Source: PBB1 sp965229345 (lineage in GTDB: Bacteria; Pseudomonadota; Gammaproteobacteria; Burkholderiales; Burkholderiaceae_C). Taken from it: 64,000 nucleotides of DNA. Position 1 is the first letter of the stretch; every line of letters begins with the position of its first letter. Below are positions 8,750-17,837 of this stretch, piece after piece. The notes under the pieces were generated by a model. It saw nothing but the letters and a program-made list of their open reading frames with translations. It ran no database searches and was not told where the DNA came from. The stretch spans positions 3,038,001-3,102,000 of the forward strand of contig OZ245872.1 in NCBI GenBank assembly GCA_965229345.1, in the 5' to 3' direction. A program made the translations under genes and the position numbers.

Positions 8750-8902
8750 GGCAGGGACTTTCGGTCTGAGGGTCACGATCGACGCTGCAGACTGCAAGCG
8801 GCGGTGCGACGAGAAGGTGGCAAACATGAACAAGAGTCGAACCAGACCGCCAGAGATTACGCACGTCTCAAGACAATCTTCACCATGAGCCCGTCCGGAA
8901 GC

Positions 8903-10036
8903 TCAGTCGGTTGCCGGATAAAGCGGCGTGAGGAATTTCTCGCGCCTGTAGCCACGCATGAATTCGGCCAGGCTCATCGGCCTGAAGCCCCGCGCACGGT
9001 TGGCAGCACCGATCTCGAACAGCCAGTGGTACTGACGCATCAAATCGCGCCAGGCTTCGATCAGACTGGTGCGGCGGTCCCAGATGTGCGTGCTCTCTGC
9101 GCCGGCGCCGTTGACTTCGACGATGGTGAAGCCTCGCCCGGCCTGCACCGCGGAGAAATCCTCGAAGCGCACATCGAATCGACCGAAATGGAATTCGGGC
9201 AGGCGCTGCGCGATGTCGTCGAAGCGCGCTTCCATCTCGGGCGTCACCAAATGAGTGCCGTTGCGGAAGATCGCGCCACGGCTGTGACTGCCGGCAAACG
9301 CCAGTCGGATGGCCTCGCCGTCGGCCGGAACGGTCTCGAGCCGCGAGGTATGGCGCTTGAAGTACAGGTGGGTCAACCTACCGGCACGCGGGTCGGCCAG
9401 GATCAGTTCGCGCAGCGTGCGCTGGCCGTCGCCGATGACATAAGGGAAGTATTTCAGCGTAATCGACACGATGCGCCCCCGTGTCTGGCCCGGGCGGCGG
9501 CAATAGAAGACACCCGCTTCGCCCTCGAACGGCACCAGCCGCTGCAGCAGTAGCGTCGCGCCGGCTGGAAAAGCAGCCAGGTAAGTCTGCAGATCGTCGG
9601 GCTTCCGCACAAGCTTGACACCAGCGCCACGGCAGCCGAGGTCAGGCTTGGCGACGACCGGAAGCGTGATCCCAGCCGTAGCCAGAGCCTCCAGCGCCGT
9701 GGCGCGTTCCCGGGCAACATCCGACGGTGCGGCGGGCCGCTCTACACGGACAAAAGGCGCCACCCACTCGGGTACATGAAGCATCGCCAGCGTCAGGATG
9801 TCGGCCTTCGACTCACCAAAGAAGCCCCCCCCCGGGAACGATGGGTTGGCCACTGTAGGCAGGAGGATGCCTCGGTAACGCACCATCTGCCAGGCAGCGT
9901 ATAGCGCGATCGGTGGGTAGAAGGCCCACATCGGCCAAAACTCGAAGTAGCTGGTCGGCGGGCCGCTGTGATCGAAGGGCGGCATGCCCTGGTGCGGGCG
10001 AATGGCAGGAGTGGACTCAGGCAGGACGGAGGTCAT
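8903..10036 (-). CDS. ATP-grasp-like ligase
   Basis: A 377-residue protein resembling D-alanine-D-alanine-ligase-type ATP-grasp enzymes. VVAKPDLGCRGAGVKLV fits the ATP-binding lysine and glycine-rich loop, FHFGRFDVRFED the central strand and FTIVEVNGAGAESTHIWD the metal-binding Glu/Asn. The first 80 residues include a hydrophobic segment (FEFWPMWAFYPPIALYAAW). The start overlaps the DedA gene stop (ATGA). The acceptor and donor substrates are unknown; the operon with DedA and an exported hydrolase suggests envelope or lipid chemistry. Confidence 0.78.
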   Translation of the reverse strand: MTSVLPESTPAIRPHQGMPPFDHSGPPTSYFEFWPMWAFYPPIALYAAWQMVRYRGILLPTVANPSFPGGGFFGESKADILTLAMLHVPEWVAPFVRVERPAAPSDVARERATALEALATAGITLPVVAKPDLGCRGAGVKLVRKPDDLQTYLAAFPAGATLLLQRLVPFEGEAGVFYCRRPGQTRGRIVSITLKYFPYVIGDGQRTLRELILADPRAGRLTHLYFKRHTSRLETVPADGEAIRLAFAGSHSRGAIFRNGTHLVTPEMEARFDDIAQRLPEFHFGRFDVRFEDFSAVQAGRGFTIVEVNGAGAESTHIWDRRTSLIEAWRDLMRQYHWLFEIGAANRARGFRPMSLAEFMRGYRREKFLTPLYPATD

Positions 10037-10671
10037 GGCGTAGAAGAGGTGGTCGGTCGGCCTCGTTGACGAATGAATCGCCACAGCGGTACTGCAGCAG
10101 CAAGTAACAGGATGGGCAACGCCACCGCCACTGGCAGAGGTAGACCGAGCTGCTGGGCCAAGGCCGCGCCAATGGCCAAGCTCAGGCCGTACAGTGCGCC
10201 AGTCCACAACGAGACGGCAAGCAGTACCCACAGACAGAACGGCGCAAATGGCACCCTCAGAAAACCGCAGGCGGTGTAGGTAACCAACCGCAGCCCAGGG
10301 ATCACCCGCGCCAACAGCACGGCACTGGGCAGCTTACGCGTCACCTGCTCGCGCGCCCAGGCGCTGCGCTCTGCGATGTAGCGCTGCCGCAGCCACGGCA
10401 CGCGGGTCGCGCCGATGCCCAGCGCATACAGGCCGAGATCACCACCGGCGATGCCGCCACCCACCGCGGCCAGCGACACTCCCCAGGAGATCGTGCCCTG
10501 CGTGGCGAGTGCGACACCCGCAGCGATGGCCACGTCTTCGAGCAGCAGCGTGGTCAGCACCAGAGCAAGCGCGATCACCCACGGGTCAGCCATCCCAGCC
10601 AGTGTCGCGTGGAACCACGCGATGACATCATGCCAATCCGTCACCGCAACGGTGGTGACGTCGCTCAACAC
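10033..10671 (-). CDS. DedA-family membrane protein
   Basis: A polytopic protein of about 212 residues with the DedA/SNARE-associated pattern: LLEDVAIAAGVALATQG, GGDLGLYALGIGA and the ARVIPGLRLVTYTACGF block. DedA proteins are envelope-homeostasis transporters, some of them lipid flippases for undecaprenyl phosphate. I chose the GTG at 10671, which overlaps the hydrolase gene by seven bases; an ATG at 10725 would overlap it by 61. It is the middle gene of an overlapping three-gene operon. Confidence 0.85.
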   Translation of the reverse strand: MLSDVTTVAVTDWHDVIAWFHATLAGMADPWVIALALVLTTLLLEDVAIAAGVALATQGTISWGVSLAAVGGGIAGGDLGLYALGIGATRVPWLRQRYIAERSAWAREQVTRKLPSAVLLARVIPGLRLVTYTACGFLRVPFAPFCLWVLLAVSLWTGALYGLSLAIGAALAQQLGLPLPVAVALPILLLAAAVPLWRFIRQRGRPTTSSTP

Positions 10672-11591
10672 GGCGCCCCAAGCGCCCAGGCAATTGCCTG
10701 TCGCACGATGCCGGTCGAATTCCACGGCAGGAAGTGGTTCTGTCCTTCGAGCAACTGCGTCTTCACGCAGCGCGCGCTCGTGAGCCCAGCCTGCATGAAC
10801 GGGACATTGGCGACCGGCACCAAGTTGTCCTTGGTGCCATGCACGATCAGCACCGGCGCGGTAATCTTGGGCAGCAAACTCGCCAAGGATTGCAGCTCAG
10901 GCTTCAGAGCGATCAGTTCAGCATTGGCGTTTCGAATCGCACGCGGCAAGGCCCAGCGCACCGCCGTCCAGGTGCCGACCCACTGCATCGGATTGATCTC
11001 TTCCAGTGCAGGGTCGAGCGACGCCGCCAGCAGCACCACTGCAGCCACGCGATCTGGATGCTCTGCCGCAACCCACGCGACGATCGGTCCGCCTAATGAA
11101 TGACCAAGCAGCACGACGCGCCGGCCATCGGCTGGAAACAAGGCATGAACCGCTGCCGCTTGAGCTTCCAGGCTGGTCACGGCGCCCTCTGGACCGCTGT
11201 CACCGAATCCTGGCCGGTCCAACGCCACGACATCGGCTCCTGGCGGCGGGTTGATCAGGTACTCTGACCAGCCGGAAGCAGCGCCCGGTGTGCCATGCAC
11301 CAGGATCAGGCGTGGCGCCTTCGAATTGCCGGCTTGCAAGTAGCTGAGCGTGATGTTCAACGGTGCACCGACAGCAATCTGCTGACGCAACGCGTCGATG
11401 TTGGTATCGGCGGCTCGCAGACCGGCCGGCGCCAAGCCGATGGTGGCAGATATCACGCTGATCGCGCTCCACAGTCGGCTGCGGGTCGGCGACCAGGTCC
11501 GCGACGAGACCAACGGTCTGGGGGCCGGCACCCCCCCGTGCCCGGCTAGGTCGTGGTGTTTCAGTGCGATTGGCGCTTTACCGCGAGTCAT
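10665..11591 (-). CDS. Alpha/beta hydrolase
   Basis: A 308-residue hydrolase with the nucleophile elbow GHSLGG, oxyanion region VHGTPGAASGW and a late VHGTKDNLVP / GQNHFLPW block that supplies Asp and His. A hydrophobic segment ending GLRAAD near residue 60 may be an internal export signal. The start at 11591 has GGAGG seven bases upstream. First gene of the operon with DedA and the ATP-grasp gene. Substrate unknown. Confidence 0.87.
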   Translation of the reverse strand: MTRGKAPIALKHHDLAGHGGVPAPRPLVSSRTWSPTRSRLWSAISVISATIGLAPAGLRAADTNIDALRQQIAVGAPLNITLSYLQAGNSKAPRLILVHGTPGAASGWSEYLINPPPGADVVALDRPGFGDSGPEGAVTSLEAQAAAVHALFPADGRRVVLLGHSLGGPIVAWVAAEHPDRVAAVVLLAASLDPALEEINPMQWVGTWTAVRWALPRAIRNANAELIALKPELQSLASLLPKITAPVLIVHGTKDNLVPVANVPFMQAGLTSARCVKTQLLEGQNHFLPWNSTGIVRQAIAWALGAPC

Positions 11592-11823
11592 TCCCGGGCC
11601 TCCGTGAGGGCGAATGCCCGGCGCAGATGCAACAGGCAACTCTATTCAGTCGCAGCAACGCCCGGATCCTTACCGATGCCACTGTAAGCAAGTGGCGCAC
11701 TTGCACGACGAAAGCAGTGCGCGTTGCGCGTCGGCTAGCTCTTTCGCCGTTCAGCGGCACACATCGCTCGCCGGAGCATTCAGGCGCTCATTTCGTCCCC
11801 GCCCCATCACGATACACACGACC

Positions 11824-12597
11824 ATGAATCTGCTGTCCGCCATTGCCGGTGCGCGAAGCGCCCAGACACAGGGCGTATCGGCCTACGCGCTCCGGCTGGC
11901 CAGCGATGCTGCCGACGTGCAGGCGGCGCAGGCACTTCGCTTCGAGGTCTTCAACCTTGAGCTCGACGAGGGCCTGACGCAGTCCTACGACACGGGTCTG
12001 GATGTCGACCCCTTCGACACGGTATGCGACCACTTGCTAGTCCATGATCTGGCGAATGGCTCCGTCGTCGGCACCTACCGGTTGCAAACCGGACTGAGAG
12101 CGCGCGACGCCTTAGGCTATTACAGCGCGCAGGAATTCGACTTCTCGCCATTCGAGGCCATGCGCGCGCAAATGATCGAGCTGGGCCGCGCTTGCATCCA
12201 CGTCGATCACCGCAACTTCACCGTGCTGAACCTGCTGTGGAAAGGGATTGCCAGCTACGCACAACAGCATGGTGCGCGCTTTCTGCTGGGCTGCAGTTCT
12301 CTGACCTCGCAAGACGAAGCAATCGGCGCGGCAGCCTATACGCGCCTGAAAGGAGATCTGGCGCCGCCAGCGTGGCGCACACGGCCCTTGCCAGCCTTCG
12401 ATTGCAAGCTGGATGTCATGTCGCCGCATGCACCGCACATCCCACGGCTTCTCTCGGCGTATCTGGCGCTGGGAGCGGCGATTTGCGGTCCGCCGGCCAT
12501 CGACCGCGAATTCCGCACCATCGATTTCCTGACTTGGCTGGATCTCGAATCGCCGACACTGCAAGCCTTGCGAAAGCGAGGGCGATTCCTGGCTTGA
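11824..12597 (+). CDS. OlsB-like GNAT acyltransferase
   Basis: A 257-residue protein of the ornithine acyl-ACP N-acyltransferase/hemolysin-like GNAT group (PF13444). ALRFEVFNLELDEG, DPFDTVCDHLLVHD, VGTYRLQTG and IELGRACIHVDHRN are the conserved blocks. In the family it makes lyso-ornithine lipid or N-acyl amino acids from acyl-ACP. No OlsA partner is seen. It is divergent from the hydrolase/DedA/ATP-grasp operon, which fits an envelope-lipid theme, though that link is inference. Confidence 0.83.
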   Translation: MNLLSAIAGARSAQTQGVSAYALRLASDAADVQAAQALRFEVFNLELDEGLTQSYDTGLDVDPFDTVCDHLLVHDLANGSVVGTYRLQTGLRARDALGYYSAQEFDFSPFEAMRAQMIELGRACIHVDHRNFTVLNLLWKGIASYAQQHGARFLLGCSSLTSQDEAIGAAAYTRLKGDLAPPAWRTRPLPAFDCKLDVMSPHAPHIPRLLSAYLALGAAICGPPAIDREFRTIDFLTWLDLESPTLQALRKRGRFLA

Positions 12598-12671
12598 GTC
12601 CATGAGAACCCGCACTTCCTCGGGCAATGCAGAGACCGCAGTCGATCGGTACGTGCTGGTCCACGCGCTGA

Positions 12672-13154
12672 TCAAAGACATAGGTCGGACAACCCCGGAT
12701 GATCATCCGGTCGACGCCCTTGCGGCCAATGAAACTTCCGATCGAACTCCGCAATCGGGCGATCGTTGATGCTCGCGTGACGCACCGCCATCAGGCCTTG
12801 CTCATCAAATTCCCAGTTTTCGTTGCCATACGAGCGGAACCAGTTACCCGCACCATCGCGCCATTCGTAGGCAAAGCGAACGGCGATGCGGTATCCCGAG
12901 AACGCCCACAACTCCTTGATCAGGCGGTGCTCCAGTTCACGCGCCCATTTCCGCTCGAGCAATTCGACGATCTGTTCGCGTCCGACGGGGAACTCGGCTC
13001 GGTTGCGCCAGCGGCTGTCCGGCGTGTAGGCCAGGGCCACCTGCATCGGATCGCGACTATTCCAACCATCTTCGGCCAGCCGCACCTTTTGGGCAGCGGA
13101 TTCTGCGGTGAATGGTGGCAACGGTGGCCGGGAGTTTTCGGAGTTGCGCGTCAT
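12672..13154 (-). CDS. DUF1348 / SnoaL-like protein
   Basis: A 160-residue protein of the NTF2-like fold, DUF1348 type: KVRLAEDGWNSRDPMQVALAYTPDSRWRNRAEF, EQIVELLERKW, FAYEWRDGAGNWFRSYGNENWEFD. Function in the family is unknown; the fold makes a small cavity used for catalysis or binding. The start at 13154 has GAGGAA upstream. It faces the acyltransferase gene convergently. Confidence 0.85.
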   Translation of the reverse strand: MTRNSENSRPPLPPFTAESAAQKVRLAEDGWNSRDPMQVALAYTPDSRWRNRAEFPVGREQIVELLERKWARELEHRLIKELWAFSGYRIAVRFAYEWRDGAGNWFRSYGNENWEFDEQGLMAVRHASINDRPIAEFDRKFHWPQGRRPDDHPGLSDLCL

Positions 13155-13293
13155 GTTTATTCCTCGTGGGCCGAGCACGGCCAACGCCGATGCACTCAGC
13201 AAGAAGGCGGAAGTGACGGCGTCTGGCAGCATGAATCCTGCGTCCGTTCGCCATGACCTCCCCTCCTCAAGCTTGTAGCGAGCTCCTTGCTCT

Positions 13294-13842
13294 TCAGGGC
13301 ACTGACTTCGCAGTGACCTTCGGGAAGTCGATGTCGGTCTGCGCGACGTTATTGACGTAGTTGGTCAGCACGTTCAGCGCCACCGTGACGACGATCTCGA
13401 TCGTGCTGGCCTCGTCGAATCCGGCGTCTCGCAGGGCGCTCAGATCGGCATCGGAAACGCGACCGCGCAGTTCGGTGACACGATGCGCGAAGCGCAACGC
13501 GGCATTCGCACGCGCGTCTTCGGAGTGGAAGTCACGCGCGGCGGCGATCTCGTTGCCACTGAGCTTGGCCACGTTGCGGCCCAGGTAGTCGTGAGCTGCC
13601 AGGCAGTAGTCGCAGCCGTTGTACTCGGCTACGGCCAACGCAATGCGCTCGCGCAGCTTGGCGTCGAGTTGGCCCTTGGCCAGTGCGCCGTTGAGCGACA
13701 GATAGCCTTCCAGCGCGGCTGGGCTGTGACCCACCAGCTTCATCAAGTTGGGTACCACGCCCAGCGACTGCTTGACGGCAGCCAGCAGCGGCTTGGAGGC
13801 TTCGGGCGAGGTTTCGACGGTGGGGATGCTGAGACGGGACAT
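13294..13842 (-). CDS. Carboxymuconolactone decarboxylase/AhpD-like protein
   Basis: A 182-residue all-helical protein with NGCDYCLAAHDYLG, the CxxC...H redox motif of AhpD-type members. The family includes alkylhydroperoxidase partners and many uncharacterised redox enzymes. The start at 13842 has AAGGAAA upstream. It is divergent from a LysR-type regulator gene starting at 13993, which very likely controls it from the 150-base space between them. Confidence 0.9.
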   Translation of the reverse strand: MSRLSIPTVETSPEASKPLLAAVKQSLGVVPNLMKLVGHSPAALEGYLSLNGALAKGQLDAKLRERIALAVAEYNGCDYCLAAHDYLGRNVAKLSGNEIAAARDFHSEDARANAALRFAHRVTELRGRVSDADLSALRDAGFDEASTIEIVVTVALNVLTNYVNNVAQTDIDFPKVTAKSVP

Positions 13843-13992
13843 GATGAATTTCCTTGGTGGCGTTGGGTTGTGCGGCCAGCGGTTTTCGCCGGCATTCGCA
13901 GCGTTCGCAGCGAATGAAAGGACTGTGGCTGAACGGGCTTGAATAGAGAATCCGCGCAGAATCAAAGACAGTGTTGCGACTCAAGGAACAAT

Positions 13993-14892
13993 GTGGATCG
14001 ACTCAACCGGATCAGCATGTTCGTGACGGTCGTGGACACCGGCGGCTTCGCCGGCGCCGCGCGCATGCTCAGCATCTCACCGCCCGCCGTGATCCGCGTA
14101 ATCAATGAACTGGAGACCCACCTCGGCGTGAGATTGCTGACGCGAACCACACGTGTCGTACGTGTCACCGAGGACGGCGAGCGCTATGCACAGGACTGCA
14201 AGCGCATCCTTTCCAAGCTGGCAGAGGCCGATGATTCGGTGAGCGGTCGACACGGTTCCCCACGAGGTCGACTGACGCTGACGGCGCCAGCGCTTTTAGG
14301 GGCCAAGTTCGGGACGCCCATCGTTACCGAGTACCTGACCCGCTATCCGGACGTCACTGCGTCATGCTGGTTTCTCGACCGGGTGGTGAACCTGATGGAC
14401 GAGGGTGTGGACATCGCCGTGCGCATCGGCGAGCTCCCCGATTCGTCGATGCAGGCCGCTCGCGTCGGCCAGGTGCGTCGCTTGATCTGCGCAGCGCCCA
14501 GCTACCTCGAGCAATACGACATTCCACAGACACCCGACGACCTGAGCTCGCATTGCATCGTTTCATCGAGTCCGGTGACGCCAACAGCCGAGTGGTGGCT
14601 CGTGGAAAGCGGCGAGCCACGGATCGTCAAGCTGCATCCGCGCATGATCACCACCACCAACGACTCGGAAGTGGCTGCGGCTGTCAGCGAAGTCGGGCTC
14701 ACGCGCTTGCTGTCGCACCAGGTCGCAGCTCAGCTGCGCGACGGCCAGCTCAAGACCGTGCTGACCGAGTTCGAGTCCCCTGGCATCCCGGTGCACCTGG
14801 TGCATCGTGAGGGCCGCCATGCGTCGCAGAAGGCACGCGCCTTCCTGGATCTGGCCTTGGAGCGGCTGAGATCCAATCCGGCGCTGAACTGA
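13993..14892 (+). CDS. LysR-family transcriptional regulator
   Basis: A 299-residue regulator with an N-terminal winged helix (DRLNRISMFVTVVDTGGFAG through LLTRTTR, residues 2-55) and a substrate-binding domain. The start is a GTG at 13993 with AAGGAA five bases upstream. Divergent orientation to the AhpD-like gene is the usual LysR arrangement with its target. The effector cannot be read from the sequence. Confidence 0.92.
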   Translation: MDRLNRISMFVTVVDTGGFAGAARMLSISPPAVIRVINELETHLGVRLLTRTTRVVRVTEDGERYAQDCKRILSKLAEADDSVSGRHGSPRGRLTLTAPALLGAKFGTPIVTEYLTRYPDVTASCWFLDRVVNLMDEGVDIAVRIGELPDSSMQAARVGQVRRLICAAPSYLEQYDIPQTPDDLSSHCIVSSSPVTPTAEWWLVESGEPRIVKLHPRMITTTNDSEVAAAVSEVGLTRLLSHQVAAQLRDGQLKTVLTEFESPGIPVHLVHREGRHASQKARAFLDLALERLRSNPALN

Positions 14893-14915
14893 ACGCGGGC
14901 GGAGCGAAAACGAAC

Positions 14916-15444
14916 CTACTTCGCGCGCGGCGGCAGCGCTGCCTGGGCCTCTCTCAGCGCCGCACTCAGTCGTGCGATTTCTGCGTGCAGTGGCGCGACG
15001 GCCGCTTCGATCTCGGCCTCGGTGAATCGGGGAGTGATGTGCTGGGGGCAGTTCCAGTCATAGCCCTCCATGGTGAAGACAAAGGCGCGCTCCAGCCGTG
15101 CTCGGTAGCGTGGCAAGTCGAGCGGTGACATCGGGCCCGAATCATCTGCTGCATCGACCAATCGCACCCGACCCGGGATCTTCAGACAGCGCTGGTTGCA
15201 AATAGTCCATCAGGATGACCGCCGCCCGGTCATTTCCCTGCAGGTTGCCGACACTGATGTGCTGCACGTTCCGGCGAAAGTCGGCAGACCCGCCCCGGTA
15301 CTGCACATACGGCCCGCCCGGCTCGTCGACAGTGGCTTGATAGAAGCCATCGCGAGCTTCGATGAATTCAATCTCGTTCGAGGACAGTGCGTCACGCCGG
15401 TCACGAGTCTGGTCCTTTGTTGCGTACAGTGAACGGCTGTTCAC
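14916..15444 (-). pseudogene. Frameshifted PNPOx-like flavoprotein gene
   Basis: Two frames together make a pyridoxamine-5'-phosphate-oxidase-like protein. The first (from about 15444) gives EARDGFYQATVDEPGGPYVQYRGG and VGNLQGNDRAAVILMDY. The second resumes with NQRCLKIPGRVRLVDAADD and ends FDWNCPQHITPRFT-type sequence plus a short coiled tail (14916). One extra base at about 15198-15201 (four bases where three are expected after DY) explains the shift. The region after YRGG is also about a dozen residues shorter than in relatives. A sequencing error cannot be excluded for the single-base shift. Confidence 0.68.
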
Positions 15445-15445
15445 T
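15428..15445. promoter_or_regulatory. Inverted repeat, possible TetR/GntR-type operator
   Basis: AGTGAACGGCTGTTCACT is an 18-base inverted repeat (AGTGAAC, four bases, GTTCACT). It sits at the 5' end of the frameshifted flavoprotein gene and 168 bases before the antiporter gene on the other strand. Its length and symmetry fit a dimeric repressor site. No cognate regulator lies next to it here. Confidence 0.35.
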
Positions 15446-15613
15446 CTCCAATCTCATCTGTCTGCAAAGCCGCTGAAGCACGCGTTCGTGCCGTGTTCCG
15501 GCACCGGCTGCCTTCCGCGCCTGGCTCGCTACACTGTCAGTGGGTGCTGAGCCGATTCGCGGAGCGGCAGGTTGTTTGCGCTGGTCGGGCCGCCACGCGG
15601 AGCCTTCACGCCC

Positions 15614-16879
15614 ATGCACCCGACTCCCGATTCGACCATCCAGCACATCGCCCTCGCCATCTTCGTGTTGGCCTTGGTGCACACGTTCGCCGCTAAGCAG
15701 CTCGAGCGCCTCTCTCATCGTTTCCCAAGGCACGCCGGGCTGTTTCACCTTCTAGGTGAGATCGAGGTCGTTTTCGGCTTCTGGGCCATCGTCCTGATCC
15801 TCGCCATGGGTCTGATGCAGGGGGGCGACATGGCCCTGACCTACGCCGAGTCCCGCAACTACACCGAACCGCTGTTTGTCTTCGTCGTGATGGTGGTCGC
15901 GGCGTCTCGCCCTGTGCTACGAACGGTGATCCGAGCCGTGGACAACATCGCCCGCGTGATGCCGTTGCCAACGCCAGTGGCCAGCGCTTGGTTGGGCCTG
16001 GCAGCGGTGCCGTTGCTGGGGTCGCTGATCACGGAGCCCGCTGCCATGACCATTGCGGCGCTGATGCTGGCCCCACAGATCTTTCGGTCGCAGGTTCCCG
16101 AGCCACTCAAATACCTGGCGCTCGGCGTCCTGTTCGTGAACATCTCCATCGGCGGAACGCTCACCTCCTACGCAGCGCCGCCAGTGCTGATGGTCGCGGC
16201 GACCTGGCAGTGGGACAGTGCCTTCATGTTCACCCACTTCGGCTGGAAGGCTGCCATTGCCGTGGTGGTCAACGCTACCGTCGCGACCTTTGTTCTTCGC
16301 AAGCACCTGCGCGCTCCGGTGGCCGAGGGGACAGCGCCGGAAGCGCCAGTGCCGTTGCCCGTGGTGCTGGTGCACTTGGTCTTATTGGCCGGTGTAGTGC
16401 TGTTCGCCCATCATCCGGTCGCGTTCCTCGGTCTGTTCCTGATGTTCCTCGGTTTCACTCAAGCCTACGAAAGGCATCAGAGTCCGCTCATCATCAAGGA
16501 GGCATTGCTCGTGGCCTTCTTTCTGGCGGGTCTGGTGGTGCTTGGGGGGCTGCAGGGATGGTGGCTGCAACCCATCGTGTCGAGCCTGGAACCGCTGGCC
16601 TTGTTCTTTGGCGCGCTTGGGCTAACGGCGATTACCGACAACGCGGCGCTGACCTATCTCGGGTCCTTGATCACCGGTATCTCGACCGAAGCCAAATACA
16701 TGCTGGTGGCCGGCGCAGTCGCCGGAGGCGGTCTGACGGTGATCGCCAATGCACCAAATCCGGCGGGTGTTGCCTTGCTGAAGCGTGGCTTCGAGGATGA
16801 GTCGATCGGGGCGGGCGGCTTGCTGCTGGGCGCATTTGGCCCGACCGTCATGGCAGCAGCAGCTTTCTTGCTGCTCTGA
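15614..16879 (+). CDS. Putative Na+/H+ antiporter
   Basis: A polytopic inner-membrane protein of 421 residues with about eleven hydrophobic segments, matching the putative Na+/H+ antiporter family PF07399. Marked blocks are SLITEPAAMTIAALMLAP, the GGTLTSYAAPPVLMVA loop and ITDNAALTYLGSLITG, which carry polar residues within the membrane. A TTG at 15572 could extend it; the ATG at 15614 precedes the first membrane segment more closely. The transported ion is inferred from the family name only. Confidence 0.82.
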   Translation: MHPTPDSTIQHIALAIFVLALVHTFAAKQLERLSHRFPRHAGLFHLLGEIEVVFGFWAIVLILAMGLMQGGDMALTYAESRNYTEPLFVFVVMVVAASRPVLRTVIRAVDNIARVMPLPTPVASAWLGLAAVPLLGSLITEPAAMTIAALMLAPQIFRSQVPEPLKYLALGVLFVNISIGGTLTSYAAPPVLMVAATWQWDSAFMFTHFGWKAAIAVVVNATVATFVLRKHLRAPVAEGTAPEAPVPLPVVLVHLVLLAGVVLFAHHPVAFLGLFLMFLGFTQAYERHQSPLIIKEALLVAFFLAGLVVLGGLQGWWLQPIVSSLEPLALFFGALGLTAITDNAALTYLGSLITGISTEAKYMLVAGAVAGGGLTVIANAPNPAGVALLKRGFEDESIGAGGLLLGAFGPTVMAAAAFLLL

Positions 16880-17385
16880 TCCTCACGGTGTTCGGCCTGC
16901 TGCGTTGTGGCAGCGACGAGCGAGACTTCTGCCCTTTTGCCAACTCAGAGCACAGGAAATCTAGATCTCAATGCGGCATCGGCTCGTTCCGAGGATTAAC
17001 GGCTATTAGGATTTTTGGGTCTCCGGTATGGGTTTGTTTGCGACGGTCGAACTCCCGTATTCATAGCCACAAGGCTGGCGTTAAAGTTTCGCCACCCGAA
17101 AGCTGCCCGTGGCACTGATGCTGCGACCGGATGTCCACTGGGGTACGAACTCGCTTCAAAGTAACCGCCCATTGCGGCACCGCAACTTGTGACATGTTGA
17201 GACTACAGGCCGATCGTGCGACTCCAGGAGTTGCAGCGCCGGTCCGCAATTCGCGATCACATTTGTCTCAATACAATTTCGAAGGTGGTTCACCACCTAC
17301 TCTGGCACGCATGCAACAGAGGTCTCCAGTTGCACGTCCACCACGCCCGAACTGATCAAACATTCGAGCCATAGACCGCCAGTCC
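16880..17385. other. Intergenic region before the receiver protein
   Basis: About 500 bases without a convincing gene. One perfect short stem, AGGTGG-TTCA-CCACCT, lies at 17283-17298, about 90 bases before the receiver gene. It lacks a T-tract, so it is more likely an operator or chance than a terminator. Confidence 0.45.
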
Positions 17386-17796
17386 ATGCGTGAAATCAAG
17401 ATCTTCATTGTCGAGAGCAGGCCCGTGTTCCGACAGAGTCTGTTCTCGGCACTCGAAGAGATGGCTCCGGTGCGGCTGATCGGCTGGGCCGAGGACGAGA
17501 TATCGGCGTCGAGCTGGCTACGGTTGCACGCCTTCGACTGCGACCTAATGATCGCCGACGTGGCGCTCCAGCGCGGGTCGGGCCTGACGCTATTGAAGCT
17601 GGTTTCGGAATTGCCTTGCCAGATGAGGTCGGTGATTTTGACCAGCTACAGCTCCCCCGAGATCCGACGGCGCTGCGCCGAAAACGGAGCCCAGCGTGTG
17701 TTCGACAATTCTTACGAGATCGATGACTTATTCGCGTATTGCACCGAGCTGGCCATTGGCAAAGGAGGCGCGGACGGCCGGAATCGAACCGGATGA
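17386..17796 (+). CDS. Stand-alone receiver-domain protein, atypical
   Basis: A 136-residue protein that is a receiver domain without an output domain. The phospho-acceptor is likely Asp58 (LMIADVAL) and the Thr/Ser switch is present (VILTSYS). The acidic pair that binds Mg2+ is only Glu10-Ser11, and the conserved Lys is replaced by Asn108 (RVFDNS), so phosphorylation may be weak or absent. The last ten codons run into a decayed tRNA gene read antisense (ending GRNRTG), so the original C terminus may have been lost. Confidence 0.75.
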   Translation: MREIKIFIVESRPVFRQSLFSALEEMAPVRLIGWAEDEISASSWLRLHAFDCDLMIADVALQRGSGLTLLKLVSELPCQMRSVILTSYSSPEIRRRCAENGAQRVFDNSYEIDDLFAYCTELAIGKGGADGRNRTG

Positions 17797-17828
17797 GGCC
17801 TGGACGTCTGCCAAGTGCGTACCTTCGC
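17768..17828 (-). pseudogene. Decayed tRNA-Leu remnant
   Basis: The minus strand reads GCGAAGGTACGCACTTGGCA followed by GACG, like the 5' acceptor and D-loop of a tRNA-Leu (TTGGCAGACG). It then gives a T-arm GGTTCGATTCC and an acceptor-like CCGTCCGC. At about 61 bases it is too short for a class II tRNA: most of the anticodon arm and the variable arm are missing, and the acceptor stem has mismatches. tRNA-Leu genes are common integration sites, so this may be an old scar. Confidence 0.45.
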
Positions 17829-17837
17829 AGCGCCTGC

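Noticed and set aside
15988..16800. A 270-residue plus-strand frame inside the antiporter gene
   Set aside because: Wholly inside a membrane-protein gene in another frame and rich in Arg/Gly/Ser without domain features.
16900..17385. Small RNA or small protein before the receiver gene
   Set aside because: No promoter-terminator pair or coding-like frame could be supported; only one short stem without a T-tract.
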